NCBI GenBank assembly: GCA_001949185.1
Contig: BDGG01000003.1
Location: 921,502 to 985,501, forward strand
Length of the DNA: 64,000 nt
Direction of reading: 5' to 3'
DNA from: Ramazzottius varieornatus
Taxonomy: Eukaryota > Tardigrada > Eutardigrada > Parachela > Ramazzottiidae
Position 1 is the stretch's first letter, and every line of letters begins with the position of its first letter. Below, in pieces: positions 33,624-46,500 of the stretch. Made by a program: the position numbers and the translations under genes. The notes under the pieces were generated by a model that saw only the letters and a program-made list of their open reading frames with translations, was not told the DNA's origin and ran no database searches.

Positions 33624-33835
33624 ATTTTGGTAAACAGTACGTCACGTTCTGAACAGCCAGTCAAAAAGTCATTCATAAAAGTCATAAAACCGGGTATACT
33701 ATTCGGTAACATGCAGTACGGCCGTACGACGCACGAGTAGCTACCTCAATTTGAAATTATTCGTTTTTCGTTTCGTTCTTCTCCATTTTGTACAGAGTCG
33801 TCGACACAACATCAGTCAACGACGTCATCATCAAG

Positions 33836-36384
33836 ATGAAGCCGAAGAATGGGAACGAACCGGGGAAAGGCAGCCAGGTGAAGTTCAACCCGAAGCTAAA
33901 GAAGGAGATGCAGAACGCCAAGGAGACGCGAAACCATAACCGAGTGCTTCAGGATGATCGCTTTTCTCGGATAGCTACTGACCCGCGTTTCCGTGGACTT
34001 CCAGCGGAGGAGAAGAAGATCCAGATTGATGACCGTTTCGAGTCGATGTTCACCGACAAGCGCTTCAATCAGAAACATACGGTGGACAAACGCGGACGAC
34101 CTGTCAATTTTGCTTCTTCCGATTCAATCCAAAAGTTTTACGAGCTTAGTGACAAGTCCGGGAAGAAGAAGGCCAGTCAGTCCGCCAACGACCGATTCAA
34201 ACTTCCTGACGGTAGGCGATTCAAAAGGCTGCCTGTAGAATCTCCTTCAGAAATTGCGACAGTATTTCCGACAGGTTTAACATGGAGACATCGCCTGATT
34301 CTTGATTGATGACCTGTGTGATGGATTGCTGATTGATTCGGCTTTTGCGTGCAACGCTTGTTTCGTGTTTTGAAATGTTCCTCATATCTTGCAGGTGATG
34401 GGACCGACGAAGATACTTCTGACGAGGAAGAAGATGACAATAATAATGCCGGTAGAGATTTTTCTCGGGGAAAGGGAAACGTGGAAAGCAGTTCGTCAGA
34501 AGAGTCGACAGATGAAGATGAAGACGGCCCTATCAGCAAAGGCGAGGAGATCGAGGAGATCGAGCATCCCTGGGCCGAACTAGCAAACGACGCTCCATCA
34601 ACCGATGAAGTTACCAACCGACTAGCCTTGGTCAACATGGACTGGGAAAACATCCGTCCAGAAGACATTTTCGCTTTGTTGAACTCATTCAAACCAACGA
34701 ATGGTTCAATCGAGTCCATCACAATCTACCCTTCTGAGTACGGCAAAGCAAAGATGGCGGAAGAAGGCACGAAAGGACCGTTAGAGTATGAAGCCCCTAA
34801 GAACGGCGAAGAGGAAGAGGAAGACGATTTAGACGCTGATTTGGACAGCGAAGAATATCGAAAGAAAGCCACGGAGAAGCTACGCAAGTACCAGCTGAAC
34901 CGTCTGAAGTACTACTACGCAGTGGTGGTTTGCGACAGTAAGGAAACAGCCAACAAGGTTTACGAGGAATGTGATGGGTTGGAGTACGAGAATTCGTCCA
35001 CGGTGGTCGATCTGAGGTTCGTGCCGGACGAAATGGAGTTTGACGACAGCGAAGCCAAAAGTACCGTCAAGAACCTTCCGGCCAACTACCAGCCAGCCGA
35101 GTTTGTCAGCACGGCACTCCAGCAGTCCAAAGTCAGATGTTCGTGGGACGAAACGGCCAGAGATCGGCAGGGGCTGGGGAAGTTGGTGGACTGGGCGAAA
35201 ATGGACGATATCCAGGTAAAATAAACCGTCTGTTGGAAAACGGTCTTAGTAGCGAATGGCGTCAACCGTCTGTCTGGTGCGCAACCGTAAATTAGAACCG
35301 TGCGTTATGCTTTTGCTAGCCCACAGTGACTAGGTGATATTTACGGTATGCGGTTCGAATGTGGCGGTCAGCGGTTTCTCGCTTTCTATGTTCTAACTTG
35401 TTGAAATTGCAGTTTTGTTTTTGTAGCTTCTCGTTGGGTTGTGTTGAATGGTGGTTCATGTTTTGTATGTTGTAGGCTTACCTGGCAAGTTCGTCTTCTG
35501 AACAAGATGCGGGAGACGTGGACGATGTGGATAACGATACGCGGTCAGTTCGCTCAACGAAGGACCCGGAAGCAATTGAACGGTATCGAGCGCTGATTCT
35601 CGAACGGGATTCCAAAGACAAGTCAAAGAAAAAAGACACGCTGTCCGATGAGAGCGATGTCGATCTGGAAGTTGATTGGGAACCTGGTGTGAAAACATCG
35701 ACAGAAATCGCGCTGAACGAACAGAAGAAGAGGGCAGAAGTCAGTCAGTTAACGCCTTTTGAGAAAATACTCGAGAAACAAAAGCTGAGACGGAAGAATA
35801 AAAAGCTGGAGAAGTCCGAGAAGAAGAGCATTAAAGTAGCAAGGATGGAAGATGAAGAGGAGGAAAGTGACGATGACTTGGAAGGTTCGTCCGAAGATGA
35901 AGAAGAGGAAGAAGAGGAGGAAGATGAGGAAGATGATAGTGAAGAAGAGGAAGGGGAACATGAAGCCGAGAAAGAAAAAGCTGACTTGGAATTGTTGGTG
36001 CAAGATGACAAAGATTCGAAGCGGCATTTCAGTCTGAAGAAGCTGATGAGAGACGGCGGGGAAGTCTCCAAGACCAAGAAAAAACAGTTGAGGAAGAAGA
36101 GGAAAGCTGGTGAAGCGGCGGAAGAACCCGAAGATGGCTTCCAGATGGATCTGAAAGACGAACGATTTGAGGCGCTCTTCACGTCCAACCAGTACAACGT
36201 CGACATGTCCGATCCTGCCTTCAAGAAGACCAAAGCTATGGATGCTTTGATCAAAGAAAAGCTGCAACGAGTCAAGAACGGAGAAAGGGGAGGAGAAAAG
36301 AAGAAGGGGACGATGGTGGTCCGACCGGAAATATCCTTGTTGGCCGAATCTGTCCAAGCGAAAACTAGAAGCAGTAAAAAGTAA
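33836..36384 (+). CDS. ESF1: ESF1-type pre-rRNA-processing protein, 701 aa
   Basis: Exons are 33836-34211, 34395-35215 and 35476-36384, giving 701 codons in frame. ESF1 is a nucleolar 18S rRNA maturation factor of the small-subunit processome. Family marks are DDRFSRIATDPRFRGLP near the N-terminus, DRFESMFTDKRFNQK, then acidic DEED tracts and the central block LALVNMDWENIRPEDIFALL. RLKYYYAVVVCDS and YEECDGLEYENSSTVVDLRF follow (RRM-like region), then the MDDIQ|AYLASS junction and the C-terminal NUC153-type block DERFEALFTSNQYNVDMSDP. The C-terminal third is dominated by Glu/Lys tracts typical of nucleolar proteins. It is slightly shorter than vertebrate ESF1. TTTGTACAG|AG just upstream of the ATG suggests a 5' UTR intron. 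Confidence 0.93.
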
Positions 36385-36679
36385 TAGTTATTTATTCTTC
36401 TTCCGTGAAGTCAAGCACTGGCTTCTCGTTTCACATGTTTTTCTTCGTCTTTTGTACCAATTTCTGATTAACGACGAGAAAAGGAAAAAATGGGATTGTG
36501 AAGTTATCACATTTTGTTTTGCAACAGGTCCGTATCTAGGTGAAACCAAAATGGTATTCGCACGAGGGAATATGTCGATAGTGTATTGAAAGAACGAAGA
36601 TCAGACAAAAACGCAAAACAACGATTGGTGCGAAATGGAGGCTTCAGGCTTGAATGACTGGTCAAAACTAGTCGGTAGA
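36385..36679. other. Intergenic, convergent 3' ends
   Basis: ESF1 (plus) and the small minus-strand gene converge here. No further feature is visible. Confidence 0.4.
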
Positions 36680-37015
36680 TTAGCCGGTCGCGCCCATGTT
36701 TTTCAGGTACTCTATCAAGTGTCGATCTTGCCTTTCTCTGGCAACTTCAAGAGCGGTTTTGAAATGACCGTCGTCTTTGAGGGGGAGGCTGTCGTTGACG
36801 CTGAAGACTCGGCTGGCGAAAATGGCGTTGAGAATGATGATGTCTTGCCGAGGTTGTGCGGGCGGCGTTGGTAGGTGTAAGTCGGAGACTGTCAAGAGCC
36901 AGGCCACGAACCTCTTAGTGTCGGGCAAAGTCCAGTCGTCACAAACCGTGGGATCCAAGGAAAGCTGGCGGACGAGGTCGCCGAAGAGAGCATTGGTAGT
37001 CACACCTGCTGCCAT
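36680..37015 (-). CDS. Small ankyrin-like paralogue of the ASB-type gene, 111 aa
   Basis: A single-exon 111-residue ORF begins MAAGVTTNALFGDLVRQL. It resembles the start of the gene at 39810-42940: DLVRQLSLDP versus DLIRQIFLDP, then DIIILNAIF versus DIVLLHCLL, then HFKTALEVARERQDRHLIEY versus CIETALSLSVLHNDVELIKY. It ends in one ankyrin-like helix pair (..YLKNMGATG) with no SOCS box. It could be a short functional paralogue, a truncated duplicate, or the first exon of a gene whose remainder is gone. No signal peptide, so probably cytoplasmic. Confidence 0.55.
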   Translation of the reverse strand: MAAGVTTNALFGDLVRQLSLDPTVCDDWTLPDTKRFVAWLLTVSDLHLPTPPAQPRQDIIILNAIFASRVFSVNDSLPLKDDGHFKTALEVARERQDRHLIEYLKNMGATG

Positions 37016-37456
37016 CTTCGGTAGCTGTTCTCAGAAGAATCAAGGATCCCTTCTTGGAGAAGATATCTGAAACGTGTTGAGATTTGGTCGGGAATTTAAA
37101 TTCAACTTTACTGTACATCTAAACGCCTTCGTGGGCGAAGTTCGAATGCTTTTCTTTCGGGAGGAGCCATGTGGTTTCATTGGTGATAGCTCTTCCTTTC
37201 TGTGGTCCGAAGCGAGGTAAGTCGTACGATTTACAGGTAGCTAGCGGTGTGAAGTACAGGTGAGGCCTTTGCCTAATTACTTGGAGTGCAGGAAGCTTTG
37301 TGGTGCGAGGTTACTGGACATTTGACCGACAGGAAGTGCAGGGGGGATACTGACGTGTGAGTTGGTGTAGGAAAATTACAGCTTGACCGAGTTTGCCGAG
37401 TCCTTTTATTCTATCAATTTAGAGTAACGTCTGAATAAATATTCCTCGCTACCGGG
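37016..37456. other. Intergenic
   Basis: No gene. It includes the left 8-bp target duplication (CTACCGGG, 37449-37456) of the adjacent element. Confidence 0.4.
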
Positions 37457-38312
37457 TAGTGATGTCGGCATAAGGGTATCGCGACCTAATATAATCTTGA
37501 TTTAATAAGCCCGGGCTGCCAGAGTTCCAATAAAATCTTAATACAATATGCCCCGACCGCAGAGCATCTAATATAATGTCAATATATTAAGTTATGTCGC
37601 TGGGTTCTTATTATAATATATTATTATATTTCTGTCATTTCTAGATCCATGTGTCAACGGGAAAAGATAACTTTCTTCCTCAACAATCTCATCATTAAAG
37701 CAGTTTTATCTAGATCCAGCAATAAAGGTCATGAATTATCAGTTAAAAGTACTACCAAGGAACCGTCCTAAAATAACAGCAGTTTTAGCAGCTGTTATCT
37801 CTTCGGGCTGGTGTTCGAGGAATTCCTTTCTTTCAAGCCGTTCTTTCAAGCGCGATTCTGCAAACGCATTGCAGGATCGCGCTGAAATGCATTGTTTACA
37901 GCGCGATTGGCGGGTACGCAACTGAGTCCCCGAAATCGTAGTCCTGCACTCACCAATCAAATCAGCTGCTTCAATCAAGTCACCACATTCGAACGTTCGT
38001 GAGTCTATCACACGCGCCGGTGGGTGATGCGCAAAATGTACTGGCACACAGCACACTGCACACAGTTTCACGCTTATTGCGGACGCAAATCAAGCATCAC
38101 TTTAATCAACCGAAGCCAAAATCCGCATTTTGATAATTTTAATATGGAGCGCCTTGCGGCTTGATTTTAACATGATAATACTAGCTCTGGCTTTCATCTA
38201 ATTTGATACTGATAAATATTCCCCCTCGGCCGAGGCATCTAATAAATGTTAATGCAAAAAGCATCTAATAAGTTCTAATTTAGTATAATACTCATATATG
38301 TCAACATCACTA
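37457..38312. mobile_element. Non-autonomous hAT-like element, 856 bp, with 8-bp target duplication
   Basis: Ends are TAGTGATGTCGGCATA and its imperfect complement (TATGTCAACATCACTA). The flanks are CTACCGGG (37449-37456) and CTACCGGA (38313-38320), an 8-bp duplication with one mismatch, as hAT transposases make. Inside are several copies of CTAATAA/TTAATA-like subterminal motifs and no transposase ORF. Confidence 0.75.
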
Positions 38313-38320
38313 CTACCGGA

Positions 38321-39809
38321 CGTAAAACTTTGTATCGAGGTGTTCATCGGGAGTTCTACGGAGGTGACTGCCATATATCTTGAGCCGATATTCTTGGGCA
38401 TTTTGCCCTTTGTAGGAAAACCTTTGCAACAAACGAGAAATCGTAAGTTTCGCTTATTCGATGAGGGTCGGGAAACCAATAGCAAACCGTAGTTCCATGA
38501 AGAAAGCTTAAGCTAGCTGCAAATGTAGAATGTTTCAAAGCTGAAGATTTAGCGTGCGAAACAGAAGAAAAGGATCTGGGGTGAGATGGTTACCGTAAGA
38601 GAATTTTCCTGACACTGAAATGCACTCATCTCAGATGCACGCGTAAAGATTGGGTGGCTTTTATATCTTTCCTACTCACGCACGCAGAAGAGAGCTCATG
38701 TTACCTGCCTGTGACTTTTCACGTAATCGTCATGACGTCATGCGCTTCTCGAATGTAAGCCTGGGATTATTCTGGCCTGGTAGTACGTCTGCGTACGTCA
38801 CACGGCTCTCGCCACGACAGCCTGGGATAATTCCGTTAACACATTAAAGAGTTTGATACGGAACTCGAGCAGCGCAAGAAATCCGAGTAGCGTAAAACTC
38901 TGGCCCCTCCCATTCCTTACTCTAATCGGCTGAGGTTGAGACCCGCTCCGCAATCCAGCCGACTAGCGTAACTTCACCGGAAGGTTTTGCAAAACCTCCA
39001 TCAGTTTTCGTGATTAATGACTTTTCGGTAAGATGCGATGTCGAATCACACGAAGTGTCCAGTTCTAATACAGCAACGGAAAAAGTGATTTCCAGTTCCG
39101 ACTGCTTAAAGCTCAAGTGAATCTTGATACGAAAAGCAGCAGCTAAAGGCAAAGTAAAATCCAGAAAGTGGCAAAAGCCACAGTTAGAGACACAGCTCTT
39201 ATTGTGGCAAAAGTCACAGTTGAAGTTGCAGTCTCATCAGATTTTCGAAAGCCACAGTTACACCCACAGTCAAACTGAGACTGTCATTGTTTTCTAGGTT
39301 GACAAAGTCACAGTCAAGCGTGCAGTCGCTACTACAGTTTCACGAATAATCAATAACCGACGTTAAACCCTGAAAGATATAGTTAGAAGGGCAGTTGGCA
39401 CCTCGGTGGGTCGTCTTGAAAGCAAATCTGAGGTTTTGAAAAACTTTTGGGAAGAAATACCCACATAAAAGCTTAGTTGGAACGTTACTTGGATTTCTTA
39501 CGCACTCGAGTAACGGCCCATATGCCTTACTCGGAAATTAAGCACCGAGCACATCAGTGGGTTCAGTCGGTTCGGCTCCGCCCACGTGCTCCCTTTCAGT
39601 TCGCTAATTCCTACGCTAATCCGATTTCTTGCTCTGCTCGAGCGCCGCATTAACCTCTGGATTTCTTTGTATACCCAATACTATACCGCCTTGTGGGTAC
39701 GCGCACTTGCTGTTTATGGTCTTTGCTCATTGCTTCAGATCACAGTATCTTTCCCAGAACCGTTCGTCCGAATCTGCTGAATATTGTCTTCGGAGAACTT
39801 ACCGCAAAG
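38321..39809. other. Intergenic with irregular short repeats
   Basis: From about 39165 to 39350 the motif (A)AAGYCACAGTTR recurs roughly every 20-45 bases. A short segment at 39531-39544 (TCGGAAATTAAGCA) resembles a 5S rRNA box. No protein gene seen. Confidence 0.45.
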
Positions 39810-42800
39810 ATGGCGGAGACGGAACCTGAACCCACTCTGGAGCCGCTGGATCTTATCCGGCAGATATTCTTGGATCCAATGTCAAGTCGGGACTGGTCGC
39901 GCGAAGACTGTCGGAGATGCAATCCGAGAATCACAAAACCTTGGTAAGACAGTCAACCATCCAGAAGATAGTTTATTTGGCGTTGAGAACAACTCGACGA
40001 AAAGGAACCATTCAGAAAGTTGTTCAGAAAACGATTCGAAAAAGTTTGTTACAATGTCGTTCATGTTTTCACGTAAGCGGTGGGTTACGTCATCGTACAC
40101 GAAATGGTTGTCCCTGTTCATATAGAGTTCATGGTCACATGGTAGAGGCTTAATTTCCAATTGTGGACACGAAGCATACCGCTTTCACTGACCACTGTTA
40201 CATCATGCCACGCATGGCACGTCGTACGGTCTAATCACTGCTGGAGCTTGGTTGTTACGTCGTGTGGTAACTGTGGTTGCTGTTACCGTTTGGACGTTGT
40301 TTTGCTACGGATGCATACAGGGTAGCCGTTCCTTGTCCATCGTGCGTAGGAATACTTGATTAGGAGCTACTGCAGATGAAAGTACGAGACGCCCGACCAC
40401 CTGCCGTTTGGTAATGAATTGGTACCTTGCAGGAAAGACCAGCAAATTTCAAGGATGATCGTTTGGATATCGTCCTCCTGCACTGTCTCCTGACCACCGA
40501 AGCATTCCACGTGGATGAGCTGGTCCAGACAGCGGATGAAGGGTGTATCGAGACAGCCTTGTCGCTGTCCGTCCTCCACAACGACGTCGAGCTGATCAAG
40601 TACCTACGGAAGGTGGGCGCTTCTCCCGACATCATGATCGGCCCTGTCTCGTCCATGTTCAACAAACCGTCCATGTTGGCTTCGGATCGTCCTTGTCCAG
40701 AGTTCCAGACGATGATTCTGCAGTATTGCCAGCCGCCAGCGCGGGTACCAGTCCAGGTAGGCCATGACGTTTCATCATGCCGTTAATTGCATCTGGCAAA
40801 TTTGGTTGTTGTCTGTTTTTGCAGGTGGAAGAGGACGACATCTGGAGGCTGGAGAACGACTTGCCGGATCAGGCGGACTTTCTACAGTTGATTCAGTCCA
40901 AGAATATTGTCCAGTTTTTCGATAAAGGCATTGAGTATGACAGAGCTCGCATAGCACGAGATCCTAATAACAGTGAGTGTCTCCAAATTATATTCTACGG
41001 ATATTCTTGTTTGAAAAATTTAGTTTTTATATTATTGGTCCATTGTGATATTTTCCTATTAAGATGCTGTTTTTCCCGTCCGGTCTTTTTCCTCCCGAAA
41101 TTATTTTGTAGCTTGAAAGGCAGAAGTAAAATAATTTTGACCAACGTGTTTGTTGCGTCGGATTTTCCATTGTGGTTCTTGGGTTTCGAACGTGTCCATT
41201 CTGTCTTCCACCATAGTCAAAACATGGACACGTCTCCACCGTGCCTATGTCTACGCCACGCTCAACCAACGTCGGCCCAATGGACCGCTCCCAGAAGAAT
41301 TCCAGCAGATTGCCCTCTTTCTAGATTACAAGGGCGACATCTCTGTCAACAGCTGGCTGATCGACGAGGTAGTCGATCGCAAGACAGCGCTCTTCGAAGC
41401 CATCTCCAGCAAGAACTTTCTCTATGTCGAGTGGCTCCTCAAGGTTCAGAAAGCTGATCCCAACCAAGTAAGCTTCTTTTCTTCTCGTATTACGTTATTT
41501 TCCACTGCTTCATTCACCTGCGTACCCGCCTCATCGTGTACATGCGGGGCACAGGGCATGCAGGTGGACGGAAGCCGAGTAGCGAGTGCGTCACGACATC
41601 AAACCTCATCGATATGGGGTTCCACTATGCAGCTCGATGATGTCGTGTCTTTCTCGGGATGAAGCTTCTTTCTGATTTTTCTAATTACAGGTGAGCTATA
41701 CGGACGGAGTCTTCTGGCATGAAGCTGACAGGCAGTCCAACCCGATCGAGCAGACTTTACGAGGGTTCTTAGTGTGGGACGAGGAAGAGAGCGAGATGGT
41801 GGGGCGAATGATGGACCTCATTCTTGATCATGGCTGTACCAAAGAGAACCAAACGATAGCTTTTTTGAGGATCTTACGGGACGATATAGCCCTCCAGATG
41901 GTCTGCGTGGAAGTCTTGCACTTCATGCGCATGACGGAACGATTGCTTGATAGGACGCCGGACATCCTGACGGAAGACGTCCGACGAGCGTTCAACCACG
42001 GACTGCCATTGTGAGTAAACATGCATCGTCGAGAAAATTTACAAAATGTTTAGATTCAGTAATAGAATTTCATCAACTAGGTACAGTAGTTCAAAATATT
42101 CGAATAGCCTTCCTAAATGACGAATTGAAATATTTACCAATAAGTTGAGCAACAGATTTTTTTTTTCGAAAAGAAAAATCGGTTGAGTGGACCGGAAGTG
42201 ATTCTTACTTCAGAAATCAACGAGAAACATGAGTAGTTCGTACAGTCTACAAGTGAAAACCATCAGTTGTTGACGAACTTGAAATAAATGTTGATTTCTT
42301 CAGGATAATTCGGGTATGCGAATCAAAATGGTTCGACGAGAGGTTGGAAAGTCCCACGGTTGCCCACACGTTTGAGAACGTCATAGCCAGAGTGTTTCCA
42401 TTCCTCCGTCGCATGACTCCATCCGAGCGGTTCTCCATCCGTCCAGAAACCTCTCGGTGTCTGACCATCAACCGTAGTTACCGTACCTTGGCTTGTCTTC
42501 TGTGCTTTTACGACGGCGACCTCGGTTCGGTCGGACTGTACCACAACATCATCCGAACGAACCTCCCTTTCATCAACCCCATCTACTGCGAGGTTCATCA
42601 AGCCACGGGCTTTCCACAGGGCGACGTGATTGAGAACAACCGGAAGAGAGTCCATGCCTTGATGATCATCATGGTCCGCTCACTTCCGGTGGCCACTGCA
42701 GTCAAAGATTTCCTCTTGGATTTTGTGAGAATACTAATTGATGATCAAACTCCTCAGTTACCTGCCAAGATTTATAGTTTGCAAAATCGATGCATTTCTG

Positions 42801-42940
42801 TGATGAGACAGACGATGAAGGCGGGAAGTGTTAAGGAGGAACATGTCAAAAGTGTTTTACCACCGACGTTGTTCAATGATATCTTCATGTCCGGTGTAGA
42901 ATGTTCCCTTCTCGCCTCCATTGAGCCGACATCGTTGTGA
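39810..42940 (+). CDS. Ankyrin-repeat and SOCS-box-like (ASB-type) protein, six exons
   Basis: Exons are 39810-39943, 40433-40756, 40825-40972, 41217-41467, 41691-42010 and 42304-42940. Exons 2-6 are in frame with GT..AG junctions. Ankyrin-like helix pairs recur (ETALSLSVLHNDVELIKYL, RKTALFEAISSKNFLYVEW). The C-terminus SLQNRCISVMRQTMKAGS then LPPTLFNDIF has the SOCS-box pattern that docks Elongin B/C and Cullin-5, implying an E3 ubiquitin ligase substrate receptor. Exon 1 is homologous to the small gene at 36680-37015, but from ATG 39810 its frame misses exon 2 by one base. Starting at ATG 39917 gives an uninterrupted 568-residue product (MQSENHKTL..). So either a one-base deletion or assembly error exists in exon 1, or the real start moved. 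The ASB assignment rests on pattern, not alignment. Confidence 0.7.
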
Positions 42941-43592
42941 ATTCGGTTTTAGTACGAGTTGTCGTGGCTCAATCTGTTTCTCTTGCGTCCTCTTTTCGAG
43001 TACCATGTCTAGTCTTATTGTTACCTTTTAATTATTCTCTACCGGAAAATGTTTTAGCGAAGTGTCGGCGAGGTCGATAAATATTTTTACGTTGTGCGGC
43101 TTCTGCGGCTATGGCGACCCAATGGGCAGTATCTCAGGACTTCTGACGCAAGTGCGGTGCTGCCCGATGGTCGGTCCACGGTGTCTTTGTCACATCACGG
43201 TTGACCGAAATCTGCTCCTGATTGACTGATTGAGGCTCGAGAAATAGTGATTTTTCATTTGTTTACATTTCCGATACCCGATTTAATTTTGCATTTTCGG
43301 AAGTTTGTCGCATAACGCGACTCTGTCCTTGTGATCTTTTGCGGACTTGACCATGTACGAATGAAGAGTCTACAGGAAAAACTAACATCAGGAGAGTGGA
43401 TGAGGCTTGAACGTGTGAGAAGGACGAGTCTTCGGAGATGCAACTGCCCGTGGGCAAATCTTCATCAGTAAAGTCCAAACCGGTTTCTTAAGCCCAAGTT
43501 CATATCGATCATATGTCTCGCATCTCGATGTGGATCAATCTGACTTTTGTACCGGCGATTCCCTTCAGTTTACGGTTAATCGATGAGATCAT
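42941..43592. other. Intergenic
   Basis: 3' UTR of the ASB-like gene and 5' region of POMT1. No other feature is evident. Confidence 0.4.
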
Positions 43593-46500
43593 ATGAAGAT
43601 GGACTCTCCGCAAGATCATCCGAGCGGCCGTAAAAGACGACCGGAGAACAGCAAGACAGTCAAAACCGGACCAGTCGTCCAACCAATTAACCGTCAATCA
43701 ACGGAAGAAATCAACGTTGTTAAAGTCCTGCCCTCAAAGACGACCGGCCACCTCATCCCTTTGCTTCTCCTTACTATTGCTGCCGGAGCTACTCGGTTAT
43801 GGCGTCTCGGACAACCTTCAGCTGTCGTGTAAGTTAGCCTACTCGCTGCGAACTTACATTTCGATTTCCTAGTATGAGTCTGTTCTCGCAGCTTCGACGA
43901 GCTATTCTACAGTCGCTTCGTCCACATGTACATCAACCGCATCTTCTTCTTCGACTCCAATCCCCCATTCGGAAAGCAGCTCATTGCAACAGCAGCGTAT
44001 CTGGCTGGATACGGCAATCAGAACGAAACGTTTGAACAAATCGGTAAGTGAAAAAGCTGAGGAAAAAGCAGCGGAAGTGAAATCGATGTCCCGTTGCATG
44101 TAATGTCATATGTCCATGGTTTCTGTGTCATGTCATGTCATGTGTTCACAGTTCATGTTGCGTGTTTGCAGGTGATCCATACGCGGAAGATACTCCCATC
44201 GTCGTTCTCCGCCTTCTTCCTGCTCTCTTCGGTGCTTTCCTCATTCCTGTCTCCTACCTGATCTCCACCGAACTCGGATACTCTCGCTTTGAATCCACAG
44301 TAACGGCTTGTTGTTTTCTGTTCGATAACGCTCTGGTCACCGGTTCGCGCTTTGTCCTGATCGACTCGATCAACCTGTGTCTGCTTCTTCTTGCTGTCCT
44401 TTTCGTTCTCAGATTTACCCACGAAGCATGTCTGTCGTACACGTCTGCCAAGTATGGCCTGCTTACGGGATTATTCATGGGATTATCCATCAGTACGAAG
44501 TTTTTGTCTCTGAACACGCTACTGGTTCTTGGCTGGGTCGTCGTAAGGCACTTCTGGAAGACTATCGATGATCTGACCATATCCGCGGGGAAATTGTGGA
44601 AGTATCTGCTCTTTTGGGTCTTCTTGGTCTTCTGGGTACCGCTGGGAGTGTATGTGGCAACTTTTTATGTGCATTTTCTGGTGCTGAACAAGGCTGGACC
44701 TTACGACGCCATGATGTCCACACGCTTCCAGGCTAGCCTCGAGGTATCAAACTCATGTGTAAGCGAAGACCAAAAACTCAAAGCCTAAGTGAAAAGTTCT
44801 TCAGGGAGGGCTTGCAGCCATTACGCAGGGACAGCCATACGATATTGCTCACGGATCGCAAATCACGTTGAGAAATGTGGCGGGAGTCAATGAAGAACCT
44901 TGCTGGTTGCATTCCCACGATGCGGTAAGGAAGCCATTACGGAGAGCTAACGGCTTACACTGACAGGGAAATTCACTCTTGAAATGATTGTTAACTGGCT
45001 TACAGGTCTATCCTGTTAGGTACGAGGGTACCAATCGGGGAAGTTCGCATCAGCAGCAAGTGACTTGTTATTCGTTTAAAGACGTCAACAACTGGTGGAT
45101 TGTCAAACGACCAGGAAAGAAAATTTCCGGAGTGGCTGGCTACCCAGATGTTATCCAGGATCGCGACATCATCGAGTTGGTTCATGGCATTAGTGGACGT
45201 TTACTCAACAGGTGACCATGATCTCATTTTAGTGGTGAAATATAGCTATCGATGAACGATTGGTTTCATTGTGCGTGATTGTAGTCACGACGTTGCAGCT
45301 CCGATGTCACCCGAATGCCAAGAAGTGACGTGTTACATGGACTACAACATCTCAATGGCGCCGGAAACACTGTGGAGAGTGGTAAGCAAGTTTCTATGAG
45401 ATGGATTTCTTGACACACTGTAGCTTTCAGTGCTGCAAAACTTGAGGGAAGAAATCAGGAAATTTAATTTGTTTATCCGACAGTGATTGTTGGTTTTCGG
45501 TTTGGAGATCAACATGTCTTGTTGTTGCAGAAAATCAAACGACAGGAAAGTGACGATAAAATCTGGCACGCCATCCACACTCAGGTCCAAATCATCCATG
45601 TCACTAACGACCTCCCTGAGACGTCGCCTCAGGCATTAGCTGTGACTGGACTGAGACTTCCCGAATGGGGATTCGGGCAGTTCGAAGTGGTGTCCAGTGA
45701 TCAACACAGTGCATTTACGGTGTCCCTGTGGAACGTCGAGGAACATCGCTACACCAAAGGTAACATTAGATTCCGTCTACCTAAACTGCTATCTTCCATC
45801 TCGTGTGTTTCCAGTGGATGGAAACGCAGAGAACGATACGGAAGGATCGGTCAACAAGCCGGTACAACTATCTTTCTGGAGCAAGTTTCTCGAGCTACAG
45901 TGGAGCATGCTGGGACTTTCTAAAGACACCGTGGAGGAGCACGTGTATGGCTCGGGTCCGCTCCAGTGGATCAAAAACGACAACGGCGTGGCTTTCTGGG
46001 CTGAAAAAGGCACCAACGTAAGACTTAATGGACTGCTCGTAATTATTAGTGTTTGAAATTTGGTTTACTCTTCAATGTTTTTCCTTTGTTTGTTCAGAGG
46101 CAAATTTATCAAGTGGGCAATTTGGTCATTTGGAGAACCGGAGCGTTGGTCGTCCCATTGACCGTCGTTATTTTGCTTGTTTTCGCTCTATGGAATATGC
46201 GGTATCCGAAGAGCCTACCAGTTTCCCCGGCGCAGTGGAACAGAATACTCGCCAGTAGCGAACTTTTGCTGATGGGATTTTTGTTCAACTGGCTGCTGTT
46301 CTTCTTTACGGACCGCACTCTGTTCTTTCATCATTACTTTCCTGGACTAGCTTTCAAATTCTTGCTGATTGGAAGCTTCTTCGGCGAAGTATATGAGCGG
46401 TTGGGTAACAGGTACGTCCAACACAGTGAAACGTTGAGGCAGTGTCTCAATAGCGATGTCAAGGCGGGTTTGTTTGTAGTTTTGTTGGACGACATGTTCT

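Noticed and set aside
35745-36357. Ser- and Phe-rich minus-strand ORFs opposite ESF1
   Set aside because: Shadows of the GAA/GAG-rich acidic exon.
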